A DNA stretch of 59,584 nucleotides from NCBI GenBank assembly GCA_021740385.1, contig JAIOZY010000028.1, positions 1 to 59,584 on the forward strand, given 5' to 3'. Made by a program: the position numbers and the translations under genes. This stretch comes from Prolixibacteraceae bacterium. GTDB lineage: Bacteria; Bacteroidota; Bacteroidia; Bacteroidales; Prolixibacteraceae. Position 1 is the first letter of the stretch. Every line of letters begins with the position of its first letter. The notes under the pieces were generated by a model. It saw only the letters and a list, made by a program, of their open reading frames with translations. It did no database searches and was not told the DNA's origin. This document shows, in pieces, positions 40,472 through 49,495 of this stretch.

Positions 40472-42928
40472 TTACCGCAGGGTTGCACCAAACTCGCGTT
40501 CGTACATACCAACAATGCGGTTCATGGTTTTGTCGATAATTTTGTCGGTTAGGGTTTTCTCATCGTCGCGAAGTATGAAACTAAGGGCATACGACTTCTT
40601 CCCCGCGGGCAATTTATCGCCGGTAAACACGTCAAAAATATCGACCTCGCGCAAAATTTTTCGTTCAGCCTTAAAAGCCAACGCTTTCAATTGTTCAAAC
40701 GAAATGTTTTCATCAATCAGCAGGGCAAGGTCGCGCCTAACCGACGGGAATTTGGGAAGCCCGGTAAATGTTATGCCTTTTTTTCCGGCCTGCTGAAGCA
40801 GAAAATCCCAGTTAAAATCGGCATAAAAAACAGGGGCATCAATACCGGCATTTTTCAGCAAGGCTGCATTTACAAACCCCATATCACAATACGTTTTCCC
40901 ATCGCCCCGCTGGTAGCTTAATCCATTACTGAGCAGATCGTTCGATATTTTCTCAACCCTGACTTTTTCAACCAGAATCCCCAGTTTTGCAAAAAGGTTT
41001 TCAACATACGCCTTCAATTCAAAAAAAGAGCTTTTTGTTTCGGGTGTTACCCAGTTTTCCTTTTGCTTTTTGCCGGTAATGAACAAGGCCAGGTGCATCT
41101 CTTCAAAATACTTATCGGCAGGCGACTTGAGATTTTCCCCTCCCCTGTTGAAATAGGTGTTTCCGAATTCGAAAAGCTTCAAATCGGGGTTTTGGTAATT
41201 TGTATTCCGGGCAATGGTTTCGAGCCCGCCAAACAGCAACGATTGCCGCATGGCATTCAAATCCTGGCTTAACGGGTTATAAATGTGTACGGTATTATCG
41301 GCTGGAAAAACATCGACCGATTCGTAATAGGAAGCCCGGGTAAGCGAATTCGACCATATTTCGTTAAAGCCCTGTGCCATGAGCATGTCCGAAACAAGGT
41401 TTTTGTACTTCTCGGGATCGGGCTTTGGTGAATACTGAATGGTTGAATGCACATGTGTTTCGGGCTCAACGGTGTTGTAGCCGTAAATGCGCAATATCTC
41501 TTCAATTACATCGGCCTCGCGCTGCACATCGACCCGGAATGGCGGGACATCAACTGTTAGTGTCCCCCCACTTTCATCGACAACCTTAATTTCGAGGGCA
41601 TCTAAAATACTTTTTATTTTTTCGGCTGGAATCCTTACCCCAATCAAACGTTCAACATTGGCAAGCGAAACCTCAACCCGGAAAGGTTTGGCCGTTTCGG
41701 GGTAAACATCAACAATATCGGAAGAAATGGTGCCACCGGCCAGTTCTTTAATTAACAATGCAGCACGCTTTAGGGCATACACCACGCCATCGGGGTCAAT
41801 ACCCCGTTCGAAACGGAACGATGCATCGGTATTCAGTCCGTGCCTGCGGGCTGTTTTACGGATGTAAACCGGGTCGAACCAGGCGCTTTCGAGGAATATG
41901 CTGGTTGTTGAGTCTTTTACACCGGAGTGAATTCCGCCAAATACACCACCAATACACATGCCTTCCGAAAGACCGTTACAAATAGTCAGGTCTTCATCGC
42001 CAAGTTCCCGTTCCACTTCATCGAGGGTTTGGAATTTATATCCTCCGGGCAGCGTTTTTACAATTATCTTATTCCCTTTTATTTCATCGGCATCAAAAGC
42101 ATGAAGCGGCTGGCCGGTTTCAAACAACACATAATTTGTTGCATCAACAATATTGTTTATCGGGTTAAGGCCAATTAAACGCAAACGGTTTTTAAGCCAG
42201 TCGGGCGATTCTTTTACCGTTAGCCCGGTTAGGGTCACACCCGCGTAACGGTGGCAGGCTTCGGGCGTGCCAATTTCAACGGGGATTTCAAGGTTGTGGT
42301 TATCAACTTTAAATTCAGAAACATCGGGGCGTTTGTAATCAATCGCCTTCAATTGTTTCATGTAAGCGGCCAAATCGCGTGCCACACCTATGTGCGAAGC
42401 CCCGTCGATGCGGTTTGGCGTTAAATCGATCTCGATAACGTAATCGCTTTCGATGTTAAAATATTTCGATGCCGGCATGCCAATTTGTGCATCGGGTTTT
42501 AAAACCATGATCCCCTCGTGATTTGTTCCCAAACCAATTTCATCTTCGGCACAAATCATCCCTTCGGAAACTTCACCGCGGATTTTTGCCTTTTTTATTT
42601 TAAACTCCTTATCGCCATCGTACAAAGTTGTACCCACGGTTGCAACCACTACTTTTTGCCCGGCAGCAACATTGGGCGCCCCGCAAACAATGGGAAGCAA
42701 ATCACCGCTGCCCGTGTTAACGGTTGTAACGCTCAAATGGTCGGAATTTGGGTGTGGTTTGCAGGTAATTACCTCGCCAACAAACAGCCCCTTCAGGCCA
42801 CCCTTAACGGTTTCAACTTCTTCAATACCGGCTACTTCGAGGCCAAGTTGCGTAAGAATTTTCCCCGTTTCTTCGGGAGTAAGGTCAATATCGATGTAAT
42901 CTTTTAACCAGGAGTATGCTATGTACAT
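40472..42928 (-). CDS. pheT: Phenylalanyl-tRNA synthetase beta subunit
   Basis: The 818-aa protein is full length. It has an N-terminal tRNA-binding OB domain (FVGEVITCKPHPNSDHLSVT and the CGAPNVAAGQKVVVA segment), then B3/B4 and B5 domains (GINPE-like HGLNTDASFRFERGIDPDGV and PFRVDVQREADVIEEILRIY). A catalytic-like core and a C-terminal anticodon-binding domain (KFPSVRRDLALLIDENISFE to the AYALSF-like end) complete it. It pairs with the alpha subunit PheS, which is not in this window. Core host gene. Confidence 0.97.
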   Translation of the reverse strand: MYIAYSWLKDYIDIDLTPEETGKILTQLGLEVAGIEEVETVKGGLKGLFVGEVITCKPHPNSDHLSVTTVNTGSGDLLPIVCGAPNVAAGQKVVVATVGTTLYDGDKEFKIKKAKIRGEVSEGMICAEDEIGLGTNHEGIMVLKPDAQIGMPASKYFNIESDYVIEIDLTPNRIDGASHIGVARDLAAYMKQLKAIDYKRPDVSEFKVDNHNLEIPVEIGTPEACHRYAGVTLTGLTVKESPDWLKNRLRLIGLNPINNIVDATNYVLFETGQPLHAFDADEIKGNKIIVKTLPGGYKFQTLDEVERELGDEDLTICNGLSEGMCIGGVFGGIHSGVKDSTTSIFLESAWFDPVYIRKTARRHGLNTDASFRFERGIDPDGVVYALKRAALLIKELAGGTISSDIVDVYPETAKPFRVEVSLANVERLIGVRIPAEKIKSILDALEIKVVDESGGTLTVDVPPFRVDVQREADVIEEILRIYGYNTVEPETHVHSTIQYSPKPDPEKYKNLVSDMLMAQGFNEIWSNSLTRASYYESVDVFPADNTVHIYNPLSQDLNAMRQSLLFGGLETIARNTNYQNPDLKLFEFGNTYFNRGGENLKSPADKYFEEMHLALFITGKKQKENWVTPETKSSFFELKAYVENLFAKLGILVEKVRVEKISNDLLSNGLSYQRGDGKTYCDMGFVNAALLKNAGIDAPVFYADFNWDFLLQQAGKKGITFTGLPKFPSVRRDLALLIDENISFEQLKALAFKAERKILREVDIFDVFTGDKLPAGKKSYALSFILRDDEKTLTDKIIDKTMNRIVGMYEREFGATLR

Positions 42929-43035
42929 GGTTTGTTTATAAAAAAATTGATTGACAAAAGTAGTAAAATAGCATGTTCGGACAAACTAATTATTCAACGA
43001 ACAACTACGCAGCAGCCGTGAATGCATAACCGGGG

Positions 43036-43476
43036 TTAATGATTGTGAGTTTTGTGTGGTTTTATTTTTTTGAACTTGTTGTTACTGGGGATGATTTTTG
43101 TTAAACTATCCAATACATGAATAGCTGAAATCATTGGAGCAGATAAGCTGTTATCATTCCATCCACTCCAATCGCCCCATGTAGTTGGTGTTTTTGGGGT
43201 ATAAACAAAGCAGGGCGTTTTCTTTTGAAAGTTTGGTGAGTACCATACCAAATAATCAGAATGCGTCCATGACCAACCATGCAAGTGCATTACCAACGGA
43301 TAAGATTTAGCACGATCATAATTTTCAGGCACATATAACCCATACAGTAATTTGCCACTTTTCGCTTCAAAATAAGTATTTGGTAATTCCTGTGCAAAGC
43401 AAATCATACTCATGCTGAATAGTAACACAGCGGCTCCTCTTTTTAAAATATGTGATATCATTACGCTCATTTTCAT
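43036..43476 (-). pseudogene. Truncated secreted esterase / alpha-beta hydrolase
   Basis: A signal peptide (VLLFSMSMICFAQ) is followed by the start of an esterase (LYGLYVPENYDRAKSYPL, oxyanion HLHGWSWTHSDY). The serine nucleophile (GxSxG) and later residues are missing; after about residue 135 the frame becomes NKFKKIKPHKTHNH and stops. It appears cut off at its 3' end, at the boundary of the accessory region. Confidence 0.72.
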
Positions 43477-43490
43477 TTTTTAACATTTTC

Positions 43491-43685
43491 ACCAACAGCG
43501 GTTTGGCTAAAAATATTTGGTTTTTCATATGAATCAAACAACAACGGCGGTGGTAAGTTTTTTTACCGATTACGTGCGGTTCAATTGACCTACTACTACA
43601 ATTTTGATGCGAGCTACAGACGTTGAATTTGCTACTAAACCGGCAATTAAATTTACCACGTGTTACCGCAAGTGGTTTTATCTTT
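43491..43685. repeat. attC-like repeat A
   Basis: A gene-free stretch with GGCTAAAAATATTTGGTTTTTC near 43503, also present at about 59551 as GGCTAAAAATGTTTGGTTTTTC. The two ends (CACCAACAGCGG at left; CCGCAAGTG at right) are loosely reverse-complementary. It belongs to the family described in the findings. Confidence 0.5.
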
Positions 43686-43712
43686 TTGTCAATAGGTTAA
43701 ATAACTTTTCAT

Positions 43713-43829
43713 TTACATAATAGTTCCCAGTTCCAATTCTTGCTGAACCAGTGAGACTGCCTCAATTGGCTTGTTTTGTTTAATCAGCAATTTTATTTTT
43801 TTCTCTAATTCTTTGTTAATTTCTGTCAT
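43713..43829 (-). CDS. 38-aa protein resembling the L7/L12 C-terminal type
   Basis: ATG 43829 gives MTEINKELEKKIKLLIKQNK, then PIEAVSLVQQELELG. The KLLIxxNKxIEAVxLV...LGLG pattern resembles short ribosomal L7/L12-like domains found alone in Bacteroidota. Possibly truncated; it ends 12 aa before the usual motif end. Confidence 0.45.
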   Translation of the reverse strand: MTEINKELEKKIKLLIKQNKPIEAVSLVQQELELGTIM

Positions 43830-43844
43830 GATTATTTTTTCAAC

Positions 43845-44363
43845 TTAAATGTCAATTTTTGTTTCCACATCGTTTAAATCCTTTGTAACATATTTCCTGA
43901 AGTTCAATCCATCTTCAACAAATCTGTTGAAATCGGTATCGCCGTAAATCCGTTCATATTTCCAATTTTTGTTAAAATTTATGGTACATGTAAAATCACC
44001 TTTTGAGTCCTGATATCTGTTTGGGCCTGCATACTCTTCTCCAATCTCCATAGTTAATTCTCCTTTCTCAAACCAAACCCACCACTTTTTCCAGTACAAT
44101 CCTTTATTTTCCTTGTAATTGTTTCCATAACCACCACTCTGAATAGTGAGGTCGTAAATATCAATACAGGTATTCCAGTTTTCAACGAATGTTTCAGGTT
44201 TGTTCAGATTTTCAATATAATACTTTACTTTTTCTGCATTATTCTTATGCTCTGCTGATGCTTCCGGTTGTTCTGCAACAAAATCGACAAATTGTTTTAG
44301 TACTTGAAGTTTTTCCAATGTTGTATTGTCTATAATCCAATATTTTGTTCCCGAATTTTTCAT
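43845..44363 (-). CDS. Hypothetical protein (172 aa)
   Basis: Soluble and aromatic-rich (NKGLYWKKWWVWFEKGELTM), with a Glu/Tyr-rich mid-part and no signal or span. The same strand and spacing as the next small genes suggest one accessory group. Immunity-type proteins often look like this, but no partner toxin is visible. Confidence 0.6.
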   Translation of the reverse strand: MKNSGTKYWIIDNTTLEKLQVLKQFVDFVAEQPEASAEHKNNAEKVKYYIENLNKPETFVENWNTCIDIYDLTIQSGGYGNNYKENKGLYWKKWWVWFEKGELTMEIGEEYAGPNRYQDSKGDFTCTINFNKNWKYERIYGDTDFNRFVEDGLNFRKYVTKDLNDVETKIDI

Positions 44364-44365
44364 GT

Positions 44366-44521
44366 TTATTCAGACCAGATTCTTTTTCTTATACGTAATT
44401 CAAAATCAGGGCAACAGGCATTTATTACTGGTTTTAAATGACCATAACCATCATCTATAAAATTTATTTCTGTATCGGTCTTACATTTGCGGCAATGTAT
44501 TCCTGTTAAAAGAGGTTTCAT
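44366..44521 (-). CDS. 51-aa Cys-rich protein
   Basis: ATG 44521 gives MKPLLTGIHCRKCKTDTEIN, then GYGHLKPVINACCPDFELRI. Two Cys pairs (HCRKC and ACC) suggest a zinc site. It lies 3 bp before the hypothetical gene and is likely co-transcribed with it. No family recognised. Confidence 0.5.
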   Translation of the reverse strand: MKPLLTGIHCRKCKTDTEINFIDDGYGHLKPVINACCPDFELRIRKRIWSE

Positions 44522-44603
44522 AGAATCTCATAATTCACGGGCTTCCATATTTAAATGTTTCGCCCCAACCTGTGTTTTATATTTTATCATGACTTAGATA
44601 TTT

Positions 44604-45494
44604 TCAATAATTATTTTTCCAACTTTCCAAATACTTACAAACCCGCAACAATTCTTCTTCTATTTCAAAATCATCCATCTCTGGGTATAAATCAGTTGTT
44701 GGAAAACCATTTTGCACTTCATCATAAAATTCTTCCAAACTGCCCCGGAATATTCTCTTTTCATCATTCAATGAAAGAGGTTTCCACCAAACAACATTTG
44801 AATAAATGGCGTATAGTACTTTGCTGTTTTTGTTGACAACTTCTGTAAAACATTCTTCTTCTATCAATTGAATATCCTGCACATTCGTTTCCCATAAATA
44901 CATCCCGGAAATATCTATTGCCGAATCTATTTGACATTCGGATAAATTGCAACCCACAAATCCGGTTTCTCTCAACCAATCGGTTTTTATATCGGAATGG
45001 ATGAAGTTGCCTTTATTAATTTTGCAGGAATAAAAGAATGTTTCTGAGAGATTTGTAGAATTAAATGCAATATCATCAATCCTGCAATTGTGAAATGCAG
45101 CTTTGTTAAAGTTGCAATCAAGAAAGAAAAGGTTAGACGCTGAACAATTTCTAAACCTTGCCTTCGAATAATTACTGTTTAGAATATGTAAATCATTCAA
45201 TGTCGATTTTTTAAATTTCGATGATGTGAAATCACAATCTCCGACATATAAACCATTGAAATTGCAATTAATAAACTCGTTTTTTTTCAAAGAACAGTTG
45301 CGAAAGAAAACAGAATTCACCTCCGTTCCTAACCAAGTCATTCCATCTAATTGTTCAGAATCAACAACAAGCCCGGTCAAATCAATTTTTAAGGCAATTG
45401 CCTCACTTAACACTGAACGATAATCGGGAAATAATTCCGACTGTTCAAGTTCATAAAGAACCTTTTTCTCTTGGGTAAATAGTTGAATCTTCAT
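44604..45494 (-). CDS. Pentapeptide-repeat protein (296 aa)
   Basis: From about residue 65 to 190 the sequence cycles every five residues with central Phe/Leu (SVFFRNCSLKKNEFINCNFN, then CDFTSSKFKKSTLNDLHILN). This is the right-handed beta-helix of pentapeptide repeats. No span or signal peptide. Some relatives protect DNA gyrase or act as immunity factors; the role here is unknown. It sits 10 bp from the restriction enzyme gene and may be transcribed with it. Confidence 0.8.
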   Translation of the reverse strand: MKIQLFTQEKKVLYELEQSELFPDYRSVLSEAIALKIDLTGLVVDSEQLDGMTWLGTEVNSVFFRNCSLKKNEFINCNFNGLYVGDCDFTSSKFKKSTLNDLHILNSNYSKARFRNCSASNLFFLDCNFNKAAFHNCRIDDIAFNSTNLSETFFYSCKINKGNFIHSDIKTDWLRETGFVGCNLSECQIDSAIDISGMYLWETNVQDIQLIEEECFTEVVNKNSKVLYAIYSNVVWWKPLSLNDEKRIFRGSLEEFYDEVQNGFPTTDLYPEMDDFEIEEELLRVCKYLESWKNNY

Positions 45495-45504
45495 CCTGAA
45501 TGCA

Positions 45505-48500
45505 TTATTCTGTTGTTCCTTTCACAATCTTAATTTCCTCCTCGGTTAAACCATACAACTCATAAACCATTTGGTCGATTTCTTTGTCGGTCTTTTCAAT
45601 TTCGTATTGAAGTTGATTGATTTCAGATTTGTAAGTGTTGAAATATTCTTCCCAATCATCTTGTTGTACAAGGGAAAGTTTTATTTTTTGCTTTTTAAGC
45701 TCGGCAACAAAGGTTTTGAAATCGAAATTGTAAAATTTTTCGAGTTTTGTGCTGATTTTATGTAAATCGAAATTGACTTTTGTACGATTGATAAATCGTT
45801 TGCTTTTCCCTTGTAACTCATTATTGAATGATAGCATTCGGTCTGCAAGATTGATAAATGGTAGTTGGGCTTCTTTTGAAATAGCTTTAATAGGAAATTC
45901 TAAAATATGGGACCTTTTTACTTTCGGGAAAGTGACCTTGTTGTCTGATAATGTGTTTTTGAAATAGTAATACATTAATTTTGAATTAATTAGTGATAGT
46001 AAGTATTTTAAGTCCAATAAACTATCTTTTTGTATTACTATGTAAGTTGTTTGGTCAGTATAATAGCATTCTGCATCAAATGTTGTTATTATTCTTCTGC
46101 CTAATATTTGTCTAATAATTAACTTATTTTGTTCAAAAATTTCTTTCGATCTAAAAGCCTGATTTGTGTATAACTTTTCATTTTCAGGCAAATAGTGAAT
46201 ATAGGTGTTGTCAAAAGTAATAGAATTAATGTTGATATTTTTTCCTAATAGAAAGGGTTTAAAATTATCATCAATCTTATGTGTGAATAAAAGTTCCTTA
46301 CGTACTTTAATTCCATTTTTTACTTCAAAGTAATTATTAAGCAATTTACATTGACTTAGTTTGCTTACAATATTAATCGATTGGAGATTCATGTTCTCAT
46401 TAATAGTGTAGTTTTGTTTTATAAATACTTGCTTTTCTATTGATTTTAAGTGATGGAATTCGCCTTTATCAATTTTAAAGAAATCAATTGTTTTTTTTGT
46501 GTCATTTATCTTTATTGAAAATACAACCGTTTTTACGCTTGCATCTGCAAAAATATCTTCATCACTTGTTGCTACAAACGATAAACTGTAATTGTCTAGA
46601 ATAAATTTACGTAATGGTTTGTCATAATCATTGGAAAGAAAAACAGAAGGTGTAATGAAAGATAATAAACCTTTTTTGTTTATAAGGTTTAGTGATTTCT
46701 CAATAAACAATTTGTACAAATCCAATTGATAAGATGCTGTTTTATATATAGACGTGAAGTAATTTTTTTCTTTGTCCTTCATCAAACCACGACTTCTTAC
46801 ATACGGCGGATTTCCAATAACCACATCAAAACCGCCTTTGTATTCAGTGCGGAAAGCGTAAGCGCGGGAACTGCACATTTCTTTTGCCAGCTTTTGTACC
46901 TTTTTATTCTCTGGGAGCTGGTGTTTTTTTCGGTTGTTTTGTATATAGGCAATGGCATTTTCAAGTTGTTCGTCAGAGTTTATCTCGTTTTTCCCGAATT
47001 TCTGTGTCCAGAGGTGGAATTGCGTTTCTCCCCGTGTTTCCTGGGGAGCATGCTCCCCGGTCGATCCGGTATCCGGTTCTCCCGACAAGGGGGCATGCCC
47101 CCTTGTTCCTGCAACAGGTATCGTTCGTCCCATAGCGATATTACATGCCCTTGCCGACACAGACTTTATTTTTTGCACGATTTTCGGAAGTTCGTTTTCT
47201 TCACCAACCAACACCAGATGGGCATGGTCGCCACATATATTGTATGCCAGAATATTCAGTTTATCTTCTTTTGCTATCTCAGCAATGGTTTCTGTTACAA
47301 TCACCTCTTCCGTATCTGACAACCAGACAGGCGAATCTGTTTTTACAAAATTATCGAACATGCGTTGCGAATACCTCGAATTATGCGTTGCAGTAGTTAC
47401 ATGCCACAACTTTTTATTTTTCTTCTGAAAAATATTTGGAAACTCATTTTGCCAGTTAAATGCTTTTTCGCCTGCTACTTCGGGGTCGTCAATAAGCGAA
47501 TTTCCGCACTTGATGTTGTTATTGAGTTTATTGAGTTTCCGTCCTTTTTGTGCTGTTCTTAACCAAAGTGAGAGTTTTGCAATTTCAACCGATTCCTCGT
47601 TTAAATCAACACCGTAAATGTTTTTTTCGAGAATGTCAGTCGTTATGTCCGAAAAAACGATGCTGCCTCCCAGTAGCTGTGCCCGCAAATCGTCAATCTT
47701 GCGGTGTTCGGTAATCAAAAAGTCAAGCGCCTGGTTTAAGAATGCGCCCGAGCCGCAAGCGGGGTCGAGGATTGTTAAGCTTAAAAGCCAATTTCGGTAC
47801 TCCGTGAGTTTATTATCAAGAGTTTTTACCGTATCTTTTTTGCGTTTCCGGCGACCTTTGGCATATTCTTCGTCAACAATATCAAGTTCGCTGCGTTTCT
47901 CTTCGCAAAGCTTTCCAACGGTATTTTCAACAATGTATTTGGTAATGTATTTTGGGGTGTAAAAAATACCGTCCTTTTTGCGCTTCGTTTTCTGCGTGTC
48001 GATTTTTTCGCCCTTGATTTCGGCTTGTACGTTCTCTATTTCGCCCAGCGAGTGTTCAAAAATATGCCCGAGAATATTTACATCCACGTCGGTTTCAAAA
48101 TCGTAATTACTTAAACGCAACGTATATTCGTGTAAAATTTCGTCGTCAATTGTAATGTTGTCCAGTATTTCATCGGGCTTAAAAAGTCCGCCGTTGTAAG
48201 CGTAAATTTCCTGTCGGTTTCCACTTTTAGGTCTGCCAACATTTAAAACATGAAAGTATTTTTTGAAAGTGTAGTAAAGCGGTTTGGCATCTCCAAAATC
48301 AACATCATCTTTCCACTTTTCAATTATTTGGGAAATAGAATTTGGAGGAACCAACAACCTATCTTCGGCAAAAAAGATAAATAGAAAACGGTCTAACAGT
48401 TTTTGCGTTTTTTTGAAAAGCAGAAGTTTATCGGTTTCAGGATTATTTTTTACCAGATTATTAAAAATCGCTTCGCGGAATTTTGAATAATCGGCGTACA

Positions 48501-49089
48501 ATTTTTTGGTAATATTTTCCTCCTGTAAAACCGATGATTCCTTAATTTTTAAAGGCAAATCAGTCAATAAATTGTCTTTTGCCAAACAAAGCCATAGTAA
48601 CGAAAGCTGTTCTTTTGAAAGATTGAACAAATCAAAATCAACGTGGTCAACCGCATTTTGAATGTAAAAACGAAGCTTCTCGAAATTCGATGTAATTACA
48701 TATTTGCATTTCGGGTGATGGTTTTTGTAACCGAACGCTTGTGTTTCTATTTTATCTAAATCGGTGGTGTTTGTTCCTTTTAATTCAATAACTGCTGTTG
48801 CATCTTCACCTTTTAAAATTGCGCCGTCAGCTTTTTTACTATTTGCAATATTTTTGAGTTCAGTAGTGAGGTTGAAATTAGGTTCGGGATTTAAAGTGTA
48901 ACCTAAAATTTTCACAAACAATTCTCGTAAAAATCCTTCCTGAAATTGTTCTTCCTTTGAGTTTCTTATGTTTTCCTGTCTTTCAGGATTACCAAAATAA
49001 TTTTGAAAATCAGCATATTTTTTCTCGATTAATTCAGAATTGAGGTCATTCAAATATTTCTTTTCAACTGATTTTTGGAACAAGCTCAT
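45505..49089 (-). CDS. Type IIG restriction-modification enzyme with an internal Y1/HUH transposase-like domain
   Basis: The 1194-aa protein combines nuclease and methylase. The PD-(D/E)xK site is Asp88, Glu102, Lys104 (DGAI...AVIELKG). The methylase has motif I LDPACGSGAF (about 443) and motif IV NPPY (about 760) in GGFDVVIGNPPYVR. The TaqI/Eco57I-like target-recognition part covers about 800-1120. Between motif I and motif IV, about 200 residues (about 550-755) look like a REP-type Y1 transposase. They include YNICGDHAHLVLVGEE (HxH), KIVQKIKSVSARACN and a late Tyr in AIAYIQNNRKKHQLP. Normal family members go from NWQ-EFP straight to GGFDVVIGNPPY, so this is an in-frame insertion. It could be a domesticated domain or a recent jump. 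Confidence 0.88.
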   Translation of the reverse strand: MSLFQKSVEKKYLNDLNSELIEKKYADFQNYFGNPERQENIRNSKEEQFQEGFLRELFVKILGYTLNPEPNFNLTTELKNIANSKKADGAILKGEDATAVIELKGTNTTDLDKIETQAFGYKNHHPKCKYVITSNFEKLRFYIQNAVDHVDFDLFNLSKEQLSLLWLCLAKDNLLTDLPLKIKESSVLQEENITKKLYADYSKFREAIFNNLVKNNPETDKLLLFKKTQKLLDRFLFIFFAEDRLLVPPNSISQIIEKWKDDVDFGDAKPLYYTFKKYFHVLNVGRPKSGNRQEIYAYNGGLFKPDEILDNITIDDEILHEYTLRLSNYDFETDVDVNILGHIFEHSLGEIENVQAEIKGEKIDTQKTKRKKDGIFYTPKYITKYIVENTVGKLCEEKRSELDIVDEEYAKGRRKRKKDTVKTLDNKLTEYRNWLLSLTILDPACGSGAFLNQALDFLITEHRKIDDLRAQLLGGSIVFSDITTDILEKNIYGVDLNEESVEIAKLSLWLRTAQKGRKLNKLNNNIKCGNSLIDDPEVAGEKAFNWQNEFPNIFQKKNKKLWHVTTATHNSRYSQRMFDNFVKTDSPVWLSDTEEVIVTETIAEIAKEDKLNILAYNICGDHAHLVLVGEENELPKIVQKIKSVSARACNIAMGRTIPVAGTRGHAPLSGEPDTGSTGEHAPQETRGETQFHLWTQKFGKNEINSDEQLENAIAYIQNNRKKHQLPENKKVQKLAKEMCSSRAYAFRTEYKGGFDVVIGNPPYVRSRGLMKDKEKNYFTSIYKTASYQLDLYKLFIEKSLNLINKKGLLSFITPSVFLSNDYDKPLRKFILDNYSLSFVATSDEDIFADASVKTVVFSIKINDTKKTIDFFKIDKGEFHHLKSIEKQVFIKQNYTINENMNLQSINIVSKLSQCKLLNNYFEVKNGIKVRKELLFTHKIDDNFKPFLLGKNININSITFDNTYIHYLPENEKLYTNQAFRSKEIFEQNKLIIRQILGRRIITTFDAECYYTDQTTYIVIQKDSLLDLKYLLSLINSKLMYYYFKNTLSDNKVTFPKVKRSHILEFPIKAISKEAQLPFINLADRMLSFNNELQGKSKRFINRTKVNFDLHKISTKLEKFYNFDFKTFVAELKKQKIKLSLVQQDDWEEYFNTYKSEINQLQYEIEKTDKEIDQMVYELYGLTEEEIKIVKGTTE
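47043..47106. repeat. Pair of perfect REP-like palindromes inside the transposase-like domain
   Basis: GGGGAGCATGCTCCCC (47043-47058) is a 16-bp perfect palindrome. A second, 22-bp perfect palindrome lies at 47085-47106, centred on GCATGC with CAAGGGGG arms. A 26-bp spacer with CCGG(T/A) half-sites joins them. They are translated in frame on the minus strand as the Gly/His/Pro-rich block between the HxH motif and the C-terminal Tyr motif. REP-type transposases normally recognise palindromes of this kind outside their gene. Confidence 0.85.
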
Positions 49090-49495
49090 ATTTTGGTTTT
49101 CGTTGAGTTCTTTTATTTAATTCACTAAAATACAATTTTCATTTTAGTTCCAATCTGTTAATTTGCACAAAAGTGTGCGGCGGCAAAAAAACATCCCGAA
49201 ATTCTCCGGGACAAGTTGTGTTTGACAGCGAAGGGACGGTTGCAGGGAAGGGCTGAAAAACTTATGCTTTGTGCGTTGGCGTTTCTTATTTTTTCTTTCT
49301 TATTTGTGGTAGAATTTACTTATTCTGTTCTTTTTTCAAGCTGGCATACGGCCCTGGCTATGCGTAGTGCGGGATTTCAAAGCACTTCACTTTCCACTTA
49401 CCGAAATGTATGTTTAAAATAATTGCTTTCATATCAGCACTTTCGCCCGCATTACGTATAGCCAATGTTGTGCTTTCGTGCTTTTATTTTTTCGT
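49090..49495. repeat. attC-like repeat B in a gene-free stretch
   Basis: The arms TGGCTATGCGTAGTGCGGG (49355-49373) and CCCGCATTACGTATAGCCA (49446-49464) pair at 17 of 19 positions, with G/A differences at positions 8 and 13. It is followed by GTTGTGCTT (49467-49475), whose complement AAGCACAAC is on the far side of mcrCB at 53389-53397. No gene supported in 49090-49495. Confidence 0.65.

Noticed and set aside
46726-47428. Plus-strand frames opposite the transposase-like domain
   Set aside because: They are antisense to a conserved domain with matching motifs; no independent start or motif.
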